Shown piece after piece: positions 1 through 11,791 of a stretch of DNA of 64,000 nucleotides (position 1 is its first letter; every line of letters starts with the position of its first letter). The notes under the pieces were generated by a model. It made no database searches. It had not been told where the DNA came from and saw only the letters and a program-made list of their open reading frames with translations. A program made the position numbers and the translations under genes. This DNA comes from Rhipidocladum racemiflorum (taxonomy: Eukaryota; Streptophyta; Magnoliopsida; Poales; Poaceae), in NCBI GenBank assembly GCA_036346355.1, contig CM070578.1:15328501-15392500 (forward strand), given 5' to 3'.

Positions 1-1274
1 TATTAGCTTCAAGGAAGTGTTTAACAATAATCAATGGATATATGTGCAGCAAATGGGATCTAGTCCTATCCCACAATTAACTCCTAATGCAAAACGTAAC
101 TCACAATTTAGCAATTTATTCTCGAAAATAGAATCATATAAGGGTTCAAGATGCTTAGGTGCTTGCTCGATGCTTCACGGAGTCTCTGACAACCTCGCCA
201 CCGTGATCACCTCGATCGCGCCACGCTACCCTCCACGTGAACGTTCTCTACACGATATCAATGCACATGGAATGAGATGTATGCCGATGACATGCAATGA
301 TAATTGAAAACAAAGATGCACACACTCGACAACCAAAAGGAAAAACAAGGCGAAAGTCCACTAACAGGCAAACACTAATTTCTTAAATGCCCAACACTTC
401 CAGGATGACAACTATAAGTCATTCACCCATTTTGATCTCTCACGTATAATCCATCATATAAAATCGAGCATCCACAAGGCTCTAACCTAGATTACCGTCA
501 AGCACCACACGACCTAGATAAGGATTCTAGCATTTCACCTTGTGGTTTAGCCTCAACCAACATCCGCTAAACACATTCACTTACTAAATGGACTCAACCA
601 CTATTTGGAATGCTCAACACTAAACAATTCATTAACCTTATAATGCAACTAACTAGAACCCATAATCTCCTACCTACTAGACATTCCATCGAACCCATGG
701 CATGCACTAAATACGAGCCCACCCATTTCACTTCACCTAGGCATTTCAACAAACATGTAGCATGCACTAACACCCACCACATAGCCATTTCATCAAACAC
801 CTCCCATACACCCAATTTGGAGCAACCAAACCCTAACATGCCATGGAGGTGGAGAGGAAGGGAGAGAGAGGAGGGAGAGGAAGGGCCGTACGGGGGGGGT
901 CGCCGGCGTGGAGGGGAGGCGGCGGCCGGTGGAGGCGGCGGCCGGCGGCTGGTGGAGGCGGCGCCGAACTGGGAGGCGGTCGGCGACCAGAGACGGCGGC
1001 GCTCGGGGCCGAGCCGGGCACGGGAGCAAAAGGGGGGGGATGGCGTCGGCGCCGTGTGGGGTGGGGAGCCACCGAGAGGGGAGGGGGAGGGAGAGGCGAG
1101 GGAGTGGGGAGGGGGCGTCGGGTGGGGAGTGAGGGGGGGCTCTCGGCTGGGAAAAAGAATGGGGAGGGGAGAGAGAGAGAAAAAGGAGTGGGGGGGAAAT
1201 ATCTAGGTGGAGAATTACCTGAATGCCCCCATGCCCACACACTTAGGAAAAATTAAATAAATGGGACCGTGACA
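1..1274 (-). mobile_element. 3' LTR of Tekay-like Ty3 chromovirus (element A), cut by window start
   Basis: This stretch is a near copy of 7694-8974, the distal 1.28 kb of the complete LTR on the other side of the element. It ends in ...GTGACA at 1274, directly followed by a polypurine tract on the minus strand, so the element reads right to left and this is the downstream LTR. Its outer part lies beyond the window. Positions 843-1200 are extremely G-rich on the plus strand, so the LTR transcript would be pyrimidine-rich. Small clustered differences from the other LTR lie at about 170-240, 305-315 and 870-1060. Confidence 0.9.
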
Positions 1275-1288
1275 AATCCTCCCCCCTT
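1275..1288 (-). other. Polypurine tract of element A
   Basis: On the minus strand this reads AAGGGGGGAGGATT and directly abuts the LTR start TGTCACGG. This is the expected site of plus-strand priming and fixes both the orientation and the LTR boundary. Confidence 0.85.
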
Positions 1289-1376
1289 AGGGGAATCTCG
1301 CCCCGAGATTCAGAAACGATCGTACAGTTAGGAAGACAACTACAAGGGAAAAAACTGAAGGATCGGCGAGTAATAC

Positions 1377-2429
1377 TCACATGTTTTGGAAGAATTCAGG
1401 ATACTCGCTTTTCAAACGATCTTCCCGCTCCCAAGTAGCTTCATCCTCGGTGTGGTTGCTCCACTGAACTTTATAGAACTTGAGAGTCTTCCTTCGAGTC
1501 TTGCGTTCGGCCTCCTCCAAAACTCGAATTGGATGCTCTTGATAAGATAAATCAGGTTCAGGCTGAACTTCGAGGTCATCCACTGAAATCTGCTCGAAGG
1601 GAGTACGAACACCCTTCTTTAGCTGTGAGATATGGAACACGTCGTGGACCATTGCCAGAGAAGGAGGAAGCTCTAGCTGATATGCCACTTGACCACGTCT
1701 CCCAAGGATCCGGAACGGTCCTATGTAGCGAGGTGCCAATTTCCCCTTAACTCCAAAACGACGGGTGCCACGGAGGGGAGACACCTTTAGATAGACAAAG
1801 TCACCGACGTTGAAGGAGAGAGGTCTCCTACGACGATCAGCATAGCTTTTCTGTCGCGATCTCGCTACTCTCAGATTCTCTTGGATAGTCCTGACCTTGT
1901 CTTCCGCCTCCATAACCAATTCAGGCCCAATCAAGGAGCGCTCTCCACTTTCTGACCAATTCAAGGCGCCGACAATCATGCGACCATAAAGTGCCTCGAA
2001 CGGAGACATCTGGATACTGGTTTGGTGGCTGTTGTTGTACGCGAACTCGGCGTACGGGAGACACTCTTCCCACTTCTTCCCGTAGGACAAGATACAAGCC
2101 CTCAACATGTCCTCGAGGATCTGATTGACCCTCTCGGTCTGACCGTCAGTCTGAGGGTGGTATGCTGAACTGTGGAGCAACTTTGTGCCCAAAGCTTCAT
2201 GTAGGCTTCTCCAGAACCGGGAGACAAACTGAGAGCCTCGGTCTGACACTATCCGTTTCGGCACTCCATGGAGACACAGGATCCGAGAGATATATAGCTC
2301 TGCATATCTCTTGGTCGAATAAGTGGTCCGGACGGCCAGAAAGTGTGCGGACTTCGTCAGTCGGTCGACGATCACCCAAATTGAGTCATGGCCTGAGGAA
2401 GTGGTCGGCAGGCCGGTAATGAAATCCAT
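1377..2429 (-). CDS. Integrase core plus C-terminal chromodomain of element A
   Basis: An open frame of 350 codons covers the integrase catalytic core and tail of a Ty3/gypsy polyprotein. The D,D-35-E triad is visible: Asp2 in MDFITGLP, Asp63 in SDRGSQF and Glu99 in TDGQTERVN. A basic region and the GPF-type tail follow (LAPRYIGPFRILGR). The last 50 or so residues form a chromodomain, with the hallmark KVQWSNHTEDEATWE. In this family the integrase inserts the element's DNA and the chromodomain steers it to chromatin; chromodomain plus tRNA-Met PBS and 2.9 kb LTRs point to the Tekay/Del lineage. This is the only long intact frame of element A. The frame is part of a polyprotein, so its first codon is not a real start. 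Confidence 0.92.
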   Translation of the reverse strand: MDFITGLPTTSSGHDSIWVIVDRLTKSAHFLAVRTTYSTKRYAELYISRILCLHGVPKRIVSDRGSQFVSRFWRSLHEALGTKLLHSSAYHPQTDGQTERVNQILEDMLRACILSYGKKWEECLPYAEFAYNNSHQTSIQMSPFEALYGRMIVGALNWSESGERSLIGPELVMEAEDKVRTIQENLRVARSRQKSYADRRRRPLSFNVGDFVYLKVSPLRGTRRFGVKGKLAPRYIGPFRILGRRGQVAYQLELPPSLAMVHDVFHISQLKKGVRTPFEQISVDDLEVQPEPDLSYQEHPIRVLEEAERKTRRKTLKFYKVQWSNHTEDEATWEREDRLKSEYPEFFQNM

Positions 2430-2962
2430 GGTAACATCCTCCCACTTCCAAACTGGAATAGGAAGAGGTCAAGAGTACCTACCGGCTTGAGGTGTTCGGC
2501 TTTTACCCGCTGCACGCCGTCGCACTCAGACACATAGCGAGCGACTTCGCGCTTCATGCGAGTCCACCAAAACTGCCGTCTCAGGTCTTGATACATCTTG
2601 TTGCTGCCCGGGTGAATGGTAAGCAAAGAGTTATGCGCCTCATCGAGAATCCTCCGCTTCAACTCCTGGTCATCAGGGACAACTATGCGGTCGCCGAACC
2701 ACAAGGTTCCCTGTTCATCCAGGCGAAACTCAGCAGCTTGCCCCAAATTCAATTTATCCCGGATTTGAGCAACTTCTTCATCCTTTGTCTGTGCCTCTCG
2801 AATCTGATCGAGCAATGTAGATCTCAACTCGAGATTAGCTATGAACCCCTGCTCGCCCATCTCCAAGCCGAGTCTCTGGAATTCGGCACAGAGGGAGACA
2901 CTCGGGGACTGGAGAGTAAAGCAGTTGCATTGGGCCTTACGACTCAATGCGTCAGCTACCAC
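2372..2962 (-). pseudogene. Pol segment of element A: RNase H end and integrase zinc-binding region
   Basis: The frame starts with the RNase H/integrase linker motif VADALSRK and continues into the integrase N-terminal HHCC region (HNSLLTIHPGSNKMYQDL, then FWWTRMKREVARYV). The expected paired cysteines are damaged: only one Cys of the pair is left in ECDGVQRVK. The frame then slips relative to the downstream core at 1377-2429, so the polyprotein is broken here. Confidence 0.8.
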
Positions 2963-3522
2963 ATTCGCCTTCCCGGTGGTAATGCACCTCCAGCGTAATC
3001 TTTGATCAACTCAAGCCATCTCCGCCGCCTCATGTTCAGATCTGCTTGGGTGAAGATGTACTTGAGACTTTTATGATCGAGATAAATATTGCACTTGTTC
3101 CCCAGAGATAGTGGCGCCAGATCTTCAAGGCATGCACCACTGGCAAGCTCCAAATCATGGGTGGGGTAGTGCTCCTCATGATGCTTCAATCTGCCGAGAT
3201 GCGTGAGCAACGACTCGGCCTTCTTGCATGAGCACACAGTAAGCCCAATGCCCGACGACGCAATACACCTCAAAAGGACTGTGGATATCCGGTGAGTGAG
3301 GACAGGAGCCGTAGTCGACGTTGCTTCGATGTCTGGAAAAGCGCTCTCACGATCCGACCATCCGAATTCAACCCCTTCTTGAGCGGCTCGATCATCGGCC
3401 GCAATCTTTGAGAAGTCCTGGATGAAAGCAGCGATAATACCCGGCCAGTCCAAGAAAGCTGCGGATGTCCGTGGCGATCTTGGCTGCTCCCATTTGAGTA
3501 CATCCTGCACCTTGCTCGTCAA
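2956..3522 (-). pseudogene. RNase H segment of element A, frame-broken
   Basis: The segment KCNIYLDHKSLKYIFTQADLNMRRRRWLELIKDY is the C-terminal half of a Ty3-type RNase H, normally DHKSLKY...Q..LN.RQ.RW.E...DY. The N-terminal half of the domain is scattered over other frames between about 3270 and 3500, with several small indels. It directly follows the reverse transcriptase remnant, in the expected order. Confidence 0.75.
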
Positions 3523-4284
3523 TCGCCACGCCTCGCTCGTAAAGGACGTGTCCTAAGAATGACACTTCCCTCGGCCGTAACTCACATTTGCCGAACTTCG
3601 CATACGGCGATGCTCCCGAGTCGCCCGAGAACAATGCGAAGGTGTCTGCGTGCTCTTCTTCACTGGCTGAATATATCAAAATGTCGTCAATGAAGATGAC
3701 GACAAAAGAATCCAGCTCTTCCATGAATATGGAGTTCATCAGGTACATAAAGTACGCCGGCGCGTTCGTGAGGCCGAACGACCTCACGGTATCCTCGTAG
3801 AGCCCGTGATCCGTGGAGAAAGCGATCTTGGGATGTCCTCGGCTCGGATCTTAATCGATGGTAGCCGAGCCTCAGATCAATCTTGGAAAATACTCGTGCA
3901 CCGGTCGGTGATCAAACAGGAGGTCAATCCGGGGCAATGGGTACTTGTTCTTGACGGTGACTGCATTCAGAGGACGGTAGTCAACGCAGAGGCGCAGAGA
4001 ACCATCCTTCTTGGTCACAAACAAAGCCGAGCAACCCCAAGGCGAGGAGCTCGGTCGGATGAACCCCTTGTCCATCAATCCTTTCAGCTGGGTCTTTAAC
4101 TCAGCCAATTCATTTGGTGGCATCCGGTACGGTCGCTTGGACACCGGAGCAGTCCCTGGCTGGAGCTCAACGACGAACTCAATGTCCCGATCAGGTGGCA
4201 TTCCGTGGTCTTTGGGAACACATCGAAACTCAGACACCACTGAATCGAGTCCAGCTCTTCAACTTCGTCCCATTCGGTGAACAC
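3392..4284 (-). pseudogene. Reverse transcriptase of element A in two broken frames
   Basis: The upstream part (3872-4240) carries RT fingers motifs: PYRMPPNELAELKTQL, IRPSSSPWGCSALFV and LRLCVDYRPLNAVTVKNKYPLPRID. The downstream part (3392-3787) holds GLTNAPAYFMYLMN, the catalytic IDDILIYS box and VSFLGHVL. Between them, at 3790-3880, the frame is lost and the FSKIDLRSGYHQ-type segment is disrupted. The catalytic aspartates remain readable, but the ORF cannot encode a continuous enzyme as written. Confidence 0.85.
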
Positions 4285-4289
4285 AAGGT

Positions 4290-4640
4290 GGCCTTGTTCT
4301 CATTAAGAAGTAGAGTGAGTCGGCCGCCTTCTGATTCCGAGTGACAGGTACGACTACAAAGAATCCAAAAGCGACTGGCGTCGTGTCACCCAACTCATCC
4401 CAGGATGACATCTATCCCAGAAGGTCTAGAAGCGACAAGGCGACAAAGGAACGGAATCCCGAATCTGAACCACCGCTTTCGAACCATCTGCTCGATCGTG
4501 ATCTTCGACCCTGGTGCCTCAATCGTAAAGGAGGTGACACTGCCATCGACCCTCATCCGATGCTTTGCTCTGCAAACCCGTGACGGATAAAAGAATGGGA
4601 GGCCCCTGAATCAAACAACACTCTAGCCTCATGCCCTCAA
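4290..4640 (-). pseudogene. Aspartic protease region of element A
   Basis: On the minus strand, near 4545-4615, the translation VLFDSGASHSFIRHGFA gives the retropepsin active-site motif DSGA. It is followed by MRVDGSVTSFTIEAPGSK. The frame is interrupted both upstream and downstream, so this is a remnant. Its place between gag and RT is as expected for a Ty3 element. Confidence 0.7.
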
Positions 4641-5832
4641 CAAGAAACATACCAGCTAGCACGGCGGAGCCTCAGAAACCGCCTCGGCGTCGGCCGAAGG
4701 TGACGCCTGCCTCGGCCGACGTAGGTAGTGGCAATGGTGCTGTCGCGCCGAAGGTCGTGGAGCGCCCGGTGCAGCGCGACGCTGAAGGGGCGATCCGGAT
4801 GAAGTGGCCCGCGCGTCCGCAATTGTAGCACGGACCGACCGGCTCATCAGCCGCCTGGCCGCGGTAGTGGTGGTCGTGGCCGGAGCGGCAACCGACGGCT
4901 GGGCCGACGCGACCGATCGACGGCGGCTGAGCAGACGGCCTCGGCGGCCGATACGAGACCGCCTGAGTTCGCCGCTGCCGCCACTACGAGTACGGTCGCC
5001 CGCTTCCTCTTCTTCTCCTCCCGATGAGCCCGCATCTTGAGCTCAACAAGAATCGCGCGGCTCACCAGGTCATTGTAGTCGGCGGTCGCAGACGGACAGC
5101 CTATCCTGCATCTTCGCCGTCGGCCCACTCACAAACCGACCTTGCTTCTTCCGGTCGGTGTCAACCTCTTCGGGGCGTCTTGCGCCAGTAGTTGAACTCT
5201 TGCGAGTAATCAACCACCGACTTGCCGAAATGGCTCGGAGGGTGAGGAATCTGCGCTTCTTCATGTCCATGAGGCCCTTCGGGATGTGGTACGCCCGAAC
5301 GCCTCACGGAACTCGGCCCAAGTAAATCGGTGCCCGGCAGTGCGATCACCCGCAAATTGGCCCACCAAGCACCAGCAGGCCCTGGAGCCGCCGCGCGCGT
5401 GAAGTGGGCCTTCTCGAACTCCCCACGCCGATAAGAGCAAACTTACGCTCTATCGCGGCGCAGCCAATCGTCGGCCTCCAACGGGTCGGTGGCCCGTGAG
5501 AAGACCGGTGGCTGCGTGTGCAGAAGTCGAGATAGGTGGTGGGCCGACCTGCGCCCATCACCGCTGCCACCGTCTTTGGACCGGTCTGGACTAGCATCTC
5601 CGAGGATCCGGTTGGTGCCTCCTGGTGCTTTGCTCGGTCCATTCGAGAATGTCAACACATTGGGAGGAGGTGGCGGAACAGCACCCTCGCTGCCGCTCGT
5701 CACCTCCATCACCCCCAGAGGTGGAAGCCCCATGGGTCCGCGACTGTCACCATCAAGACAGACGACACAGGTTAACCCCACACAAAAGCACAAAGTATGA
5801 TGCACAATGACATGGTAATTATATGCATGCAT
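4641..5832 (-). pseudogene. gag remnant of element A, many frameshifts
   Basis: Pieces of a Ty3 gag are found in order in different frames: PPVFSRATDPLEADDWLR (about 5443-5520), AIERKFALIGV (about 5420-5460), HIPKGLMDMKKRRFLTL (about 5225-5290), PEEVDTDRKKQGRFVSG (about 5110-5175) and DYNDLVSRAILVELKMRAH (about 5020-5080). A zinc knuckle would lie near 4800-4830 but is not clean. At least five frame changes occur in about 900 bp of GC-rich sequence, in contrast to the intact integrase. Confidence 0.8.
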
Positions 5833-6032
5833 GACATGACATGAACCTCATATGCATAGTATGGATGCACGATTCCAACGCAATCGTTTTCTCCCGCGCT
5901 CACCATTTATCGTAACTCTCCTAATATATACCTAGGGCGGGTAATCATTACTAAGTTCTACCTAATGCATCATGCAAGTCCAAATCAATCACCTAAGTGG
6001 TTGTCAAGTTTAAGTTCGTCTTTATGCACCTT

Positions 6033-6044
6033 GCTCTGATACCA
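6033..6044 (-). other. Primer binding site of element A (initiator tRNA-Met type)
   Basis: On the minus strand this reads TGGTATCAGAGC, the standard complement of the 3' end of plant initiator tRNA-Met. It lies three bases from the LTR end. It marks the 5' side of the element and confirms that the right-hand LTR is the upstream one. Confidence 0.9.
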
Positions 6045-6047
6045 ACT

Positions 6048-8974
6048 TGTCAGGAGCCGCCCAGATCGTCCTCTTGTTGTTGTATTAACTGTTGTTCCCA
6101 TGGTTTTTGTATCCTAGCAACAAATCACGGGTGGTTATCCTTATGATAATACCCAAGCCCAACAGAGACAACCCTACGAACATCCAAACGACTCGACAAC
6201 AACCCCGGTATTCCCCCGGTATGCGACCCGAAACGCGCCCAGGATCCCCGCATACCGGAAACCAATACGATATCAATTCAATTTGCATAAAGGGGGCAAC
6301 GAACCCGAAACCTTCCAAACCACACGCAAGCGGAAACACACGGCACAAGACGAACCCGACAACCACCAAACCAAGATTGAAACAACTCCAAAACTCTAAA
6401 CTAGGCAAGAACGGGGAAAAAGACCAAGACTCCGAAAAACGGAAAATTTCGGCATGACCTTTCTAGATTCTACGGTCATCCACTCAGCAGACAATAAAAC
6501 ACAGTTCAAAATATATATATTGAAAGTAAAACGACATCCACAGCAGTATCAGCAGTTAAAGAAAACGTAAACGGAACCCGACATACACTTAAGCGTCTAT
6601 TGCCAAATCCAAAAGACCAACAACCGCATCTATCTATACAACAAAAGGGATGCAAACAGCAAAAGTAAGACAACTCCGGAAGTGTTCTGCCCCTGAACAC
6701 TCCCGGGCGTAAACGGCGTCGGCAAGCCCCTACTCGGTGCCCCGCCCAGTCACCGAGAGGCAGTACGGGCAGAACTCACACTCGCCAACCTGATCCTCAC
6801 CAAAACCACAAAGCGAAGCATGAGTACGAAGGTACTGCAAGACTTATCCGTGGGTCCATATATGACCGACTCCAAAGGATTATGCATTTAGTTGTAGCAA
6901 GGAGAAAGCTTAAGGTAAAAGTGCGGAAAAGCATTAACATTTGTAGTATAATTGCGACAATCGAACCAATTACAAGTTTAAAGCGCTTATAGACCGCACT
7001 TACTTCTAGGGTGAGATTGAAATTAACACAATTAATGTAGAGCAATACATAACCATTTTTAAGCTCAAGCCCAACGGCGAACCACAAGTTCAAGTTACTT
7101 ACTACGCAGAAGAAGTTCGGATTAAGCTTGCTCATATCCGAGAGCGCGGCAATTCGAATCGCTTAATTAACCCTGCAGGGAAGCATTGATCGCACGACAC
7201 TTACCACAAGGGCCTAGTGTCAACCCCCTCCCAATCATACCCAATCGCTGAAGCGTCCTCCTGTGGCCCGAAAACCTAGCACCCCCTCGAGCAGCCCCAA
7301 GCCCGGCTTGGCGCCGAGAGTCGCCTAAGCCTGCGCCCTCAACCACGTCCAACCACAGGAAGTTACGGTCCATCGATTCCGTATGAGAGAAAGAGTGGCT
7401 TACCGTACCATAATCGGGCATGCGACCAACCGGGGTGTGCTCAATCCTATTCCACTTACGGATCGGTCCTTAATTGACACAGACGGGGCTACACATTCGA
7501 GTCTCCATACCCAAATGAACCAATTCCCCCGCCCGGTCCACAAGTTAACCTTTCCAAAACCTTTCCCAATTCCAAGTCCAGCATAACGTAACATGTGTGT
7601 AATAATAACAACCACAAGTGACAGAACCCTCCGTCACTTGGCCCGAACCCCGACCTCTAAGCAAGACTAAGCGCTGACTCAGTTATATTACCCGTATTAG
7701 CTTCAAGGAAGTGTTTAACAATAATCAATGGATATATGTGCAGCAAATGGGATCTAGTCCTATCCCACAATTAACTCCTAATGCAAAACGTAACTCACAA
7801 TTTAGCAATTTATTCTCGAAAATAGAATCATATAAGGGTTCAAGATGCTTAGGTGCTTGCCTGATGCTTCTGCCGGAGTCTCAGTGACAACCTGCTCACC
7901 GTGATCACCCTCGATCGCGGCCACGTCACCCTCCACGTGAACGTTCTCTACACGATATCAATGCACATGGAATGAGATGTATGCCGATGACATGCAATGA
8001 TAATTGAAAAACAGCATGCACACACTCGACAACCAAAAGGAAAAACAAGGCGAAAGTCCACTAACAGGCAAACACTAATTTCTTAAATGCCCAACACTTC
8101 CAGGATGACAACTATAAGTCATTCACCCATTTTGATCTCTCACGTATAATCCATCATATAAAATCGAGCATCCACAAGGCTCTAACCTAGATTACCGTCA
8201 AGCACCACACGACCTAGATAAGGATTCTAGCATTTCACCTTGTGGTTTAGCCTCAACCAACATCCGCTAAACACATTCACTTACTAAATGGACTCAACCA
8301 CTATTTGGAATGCTCAACACTAAACAATTCATTAACCTTATAATGCAACTAACTAGAACCCATAATCTCCTACCTACTAGACATTCCATCGAACCCATGG
8401 CATGCACTAAATACGAGCCCACCCATTTCACTTCACCTAGGCATTTCAACAAACATGTAGCATGCACTAACACCCACCACATAGCCATTTCATCAAACAC
8501 CTCCCATACACCCAATTTGGAGCAACCAAACCCTAACATGCCATGGAGGTGGAGAGGAAGGGAGAGAGCGGCGGGAGCGGACGGGCCGTCCGGGGGGGGT
8601 CGCCGGCGTGGAGGGGAGGCGGCGGCCGGTGGAGGCGGCGGCGGCCAGTGGAGGCGGCGCCGAATCGAGGCGGCTGGCGACCAGAGACGGCGGGCCTTGG
8701 CCGACTCTGCCACGCCGGCACGGAGCAAAGGGGGATGGCGTCGGCGCCGTGTGGGGTGGGGAGCCACCGAGAGGGGAGGGGGAGGGAGAGGCGAGGGAGT
8801 GGGGAGGGGGCGTCGGGTGGGGAGTGAGGGGGGGGGGCTCTCGGCTGGGAAAAAGAATGGGGAGGGGAGAGAGAGAGAAAAAGGAGTGGGGGGGGGAAAT
8901 ATCTAGGTGGAGAATTACCTGAATGCCCCCATGCCCACACACTTAGGAAAAATTAAATAAATGGGACCGTGACA
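6048..8974 (-). mobile_element. Complete 5' LTR of element A (2.93 kb)
   Basis: The LTR is bounded by TGTCACGG... (minus strand, at 8974) and ...CTCCTGACA (at 6048), giving TG...CA ends. Its distal 1.28 kb matches window positions 1-1274. The base after 8974 begins the flank ATCTC; the matching duplication on the far side is outside the window. The G-rich block at 8545-8900 equals that at 843-1200. The length fits Tekay/Del elements. A diverged solo copy of the same LTR family lies on the plus strand at 18689-21459. Confidence 0.92.
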
Positions 8975-10384
8975 ATCTCCATCTAGATCTAACTCAGTTC
9001 TAGTGACTGTGCTGCAGACCCCTTCTCGTCTAAGGTCCGAAGGTCGGACACAATATTGTATGGGGAATCTATGATGCTATGAAAGCTCAGAATCCACAAA
9101 GTGTTTTGCTTGGATTTGTTGGTAAGCACATTTCCAATTTCTTTATGTTGTTTGGAGGTAGGGATTGTAGGTATTTTTGGTTGGTGCTATTTCTACCGGT
9201 TCGTATCTTATTACGAAAGTGTGTATAGAGCTTGGTTACCTCGAGAGACTTGTATAAGGTTGATTGTGACCAGAAACATAGGATGATTATCATAGTTAGT
9301 CCACTTGTCATTGGTTATTTTCTACCTTGAGAGAGTTGTTTGTGAACGTTAATTCTACATTGTGTGCCATCATTCATGAACTATGTATATCTGTATGTTT
9401 AGGTGGAAATGCAATTCTGAACGCTAGTATGTAATTATTGTGGATAAGTGAAAGAGTAAATTTTCTCAGAAAATGGAAACTTCAATACTCGAATCATTAA
9501 ACCTGGATTAATATAGGTTAACATAGTAAACATACTACCAATGTCTCATGTACATTTGTTGCTAAAATTTCTAAGTTATTGTTTTACCTATTTTTGGTCT
9601 GAGAAGCAATTTCTCTTGAAGTTCTGTAGCTATGACTAAAGCTTATTTTTGGTCAATATTGTATAATTGTGAAATTAGTCTGAGAAGCCTATTTTAGGTA
9701 TGAGAAGCCTTTTTTTTTGCCTAGCTTAATGCAACCTCTTACTGTCAGGTTTGGTATTGCAAAATATATATGTCATTGGCTTCGTGCAACAGCAAGTATA
9801 TAATTTAGGTCAAAGTACATAATTACGTGAGAAAGTCCGATGGTATTTGATTTCCTAATAAAAACTAAATTTCTTTCCTCATCATGGTCAAATGCTCATA
9901 CGCCTTAAATAGCAATACCTTAAATAGCAACAAATAGCATTACATCACTAAAGGGAATGTGAACAGCCAGATGGCCATCGTTTTCATCCCCCTCGACAAA
10001 TGTTGGTGCATGGACCTCGAGACAAATCAATCGGGCGCGTTATTTAATGGTGGCTGGTCACAGTTTTGGCCTTTTCATTGCATTTTTGAATGTAACGTTG
10101 TGTTCTTAGGTATGAAAGCAACATGTTGTTCAAAATCACATTAATATAAGGAAAGATTTGAAATAAGTGATGTTGTATAGTTTTGTTTCGTCATTAGCAA
10201 TTCGGCATATAGTGAATATGAGTTGAGATTGATAGTTTAGCTTGTGCATGTTTATCTTCTTTGATGTACATGCTGTTGGTAGCAAGGCTACAGTCAAGGT
10301 TATCATGTCATTAAGCTAGTAAATCAATAAATTATGTTATATATAAAGAGGATGGGGAATGATCAATAAATTCTGCGATACCTA
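8975..10384. other. Unannotated AT-rich flank
   Basis: No coding pattern, TIR or LTR match was recognised here. A short local repeat (CCTTAAATAGCAA) occurs at about 9903-9935. The stretch may be the interior of the CACTA-type element that ends at 10649, but nothing in it proves this. Confidence 0.3.
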
Positions 10385-10649
10385 AAATGTGACTATCACA
10401 GACGGTTCTTGATACAAACCGTCTGTGATGGCCTATTATCACAGACGGTTTGCACCACGAACCGTCTGCGATAATAGGATATTACAGATGGTATGTATAA
10501 ATAATCGTCTGTGATAAGTGTTTCACATATGGTTCAGAAACCATTTGTGATGCATTGTTATTATCACTGACACATACTTACAGAAGGTTTAGAAAACCGT
10601 ATGTGATGACATTTATTAACCGACTGTGATGGTCTTTTCTGTAGTAGTG
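10385..10649 (-). mobile_element. CACTA-type transposon terminus with subterminal repeats
   Basis: The right edge reads, on the minus strand, CACTACTACAGAAAAGACC, which is a CACTA/EnSpm terminal inverted repeat. Inside it are several direct and inverted copies of a motif like TCACAGACGGTT (10395-10620), the subterminal repeats bound by the TnpA/TnpD-type proteins in this superfamily. No partner CACTA end was found to the left, so the element is truncated or its other end is outside the window. No transposase is visible. Confidence 0.75.
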
Positions 10650-10719
10650 TTCCCTAACGATAATGAGCCCCACCATGGCCACTTCTCCTGCCCCTCTGTT
10701 TTGAAGCAAAGGAGCAGCG

Positions 10720-10721
<2 letters not shown>

Positions 10722-10775
<54 letters not shown>
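10722..10775. repeat. (CT)n microsatellite
   Basis: About 27 perfect CT dinucleotide units. Confidence 0.95.
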
Positions 10776-10778
<3 letters not shown>

Positions 10779-11791
10779 AACAAGAGGCAATAACACGTGG
10801 ACCCTAGTGTATAAGGGGATGCGGTGGATACCATGTTGGCTAATTGTTGACACGTAGGTGAGAACTCTGGCCCAATTGAGACGCCATGTTAGATCAAAAC
10901 CACTCTGATTTGGGTTGCAGAGGTAAAACGAATGGTTTTATTAGTTTGATGTCCCAATTTGAACGGTTTTCAAGCTCGGGGTTGAAAATCGAGCTAATCC
11001 CAGCGTTTCAGGGTTGTAAATTATACTTTTCTCTTAATGAAATAAGAGAGCCCTTACCCATGTCTAAAAAACCTACTATTCAGAATACAGGTTAGCAGTC
11101 TGAAGAAAATATGGTGGAAAAAAAAAACAGAGAACCGGGCTATCTCGGTTATCCTACAATTTTAAGGGACCGCACGAGGGGACCATCAGATCGATACTGA
11201 ATTGCCAAGATGACGCGGGCCTAGCGCCGAGATTTTCTGATTTAGGATGGCATACATGCGCACGCATGTACAGCCGCAAACACTGGCCAGCATTCGTGCA
11301 CCTGCTTGCACAGCAGAAGGCAGCAACGGTATTCCTACCAGGATTATGTCCTGCAAAAGACAGTGCTGTGCCGCCGTTGCTAGGCCACCGGGCAATGCTC
11401 AGCAAAATGTCGCGCCGACGCTCCTGCCCGCTGACATGGCACGACGGTCCATCCGCCGCCGAGGCGTCCACGCATGCCCGGTCGGCCATGATACGCGCAG
11501 TGAGGCTGCAGCATGTCACGCAGCAAGCACCAGAGGAACATCAGCTACGCAAGCAGGCACAAGACCACACACACCAGAACTGTATTACAATCTACACCAT
11601 TACTGGTAGGAACAAGATGTACAAAAAGGCGAAAATACGTTGATCAAGAAAACAGCAGGTTTTCTGAGCCTAATTTACGGAGGATTCAAGGTAGAAAGAT
11701 AACAGGCAATAGTCAACGCATCGTTCTTCCGGTCTCCCGTGGTGTGCAGAAACAATACTGGTAAGGTGGCAGAAACACAGCACTACTACAT
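10776..11791. other. 3' flank of the SGF11-like gene, no gene seen
   Basis: The part next to the stop codon (about 11580-11791) is likely 3' UTR of the minus-strand gene. The open frames at 11154-11609 overlap on both strands and lack family features, so they are not called. Confidence 0.35.

Noticed and set aside
793..1256. Overlapping long open frames on both strands in the G-rich block (also at 8493-8942)
   Set aside because: All frames are open because of low-complexity GC-rich DNA, the block is part of the LTR R region, and the two LTR copies differ by frame-breaking indels.
6033..6044. tRNA-Met-like 3' ends (here and at 60864)
   Set aside because: Only 12 bases match and both abut LTR ends, so they are primer binding sites, not tRNA genes.
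11154..11643. Overlapping frames of about 120 codons downstream of SGF11
   Set aside because: No start context, splice support or recognisable family; likely 3' flank.
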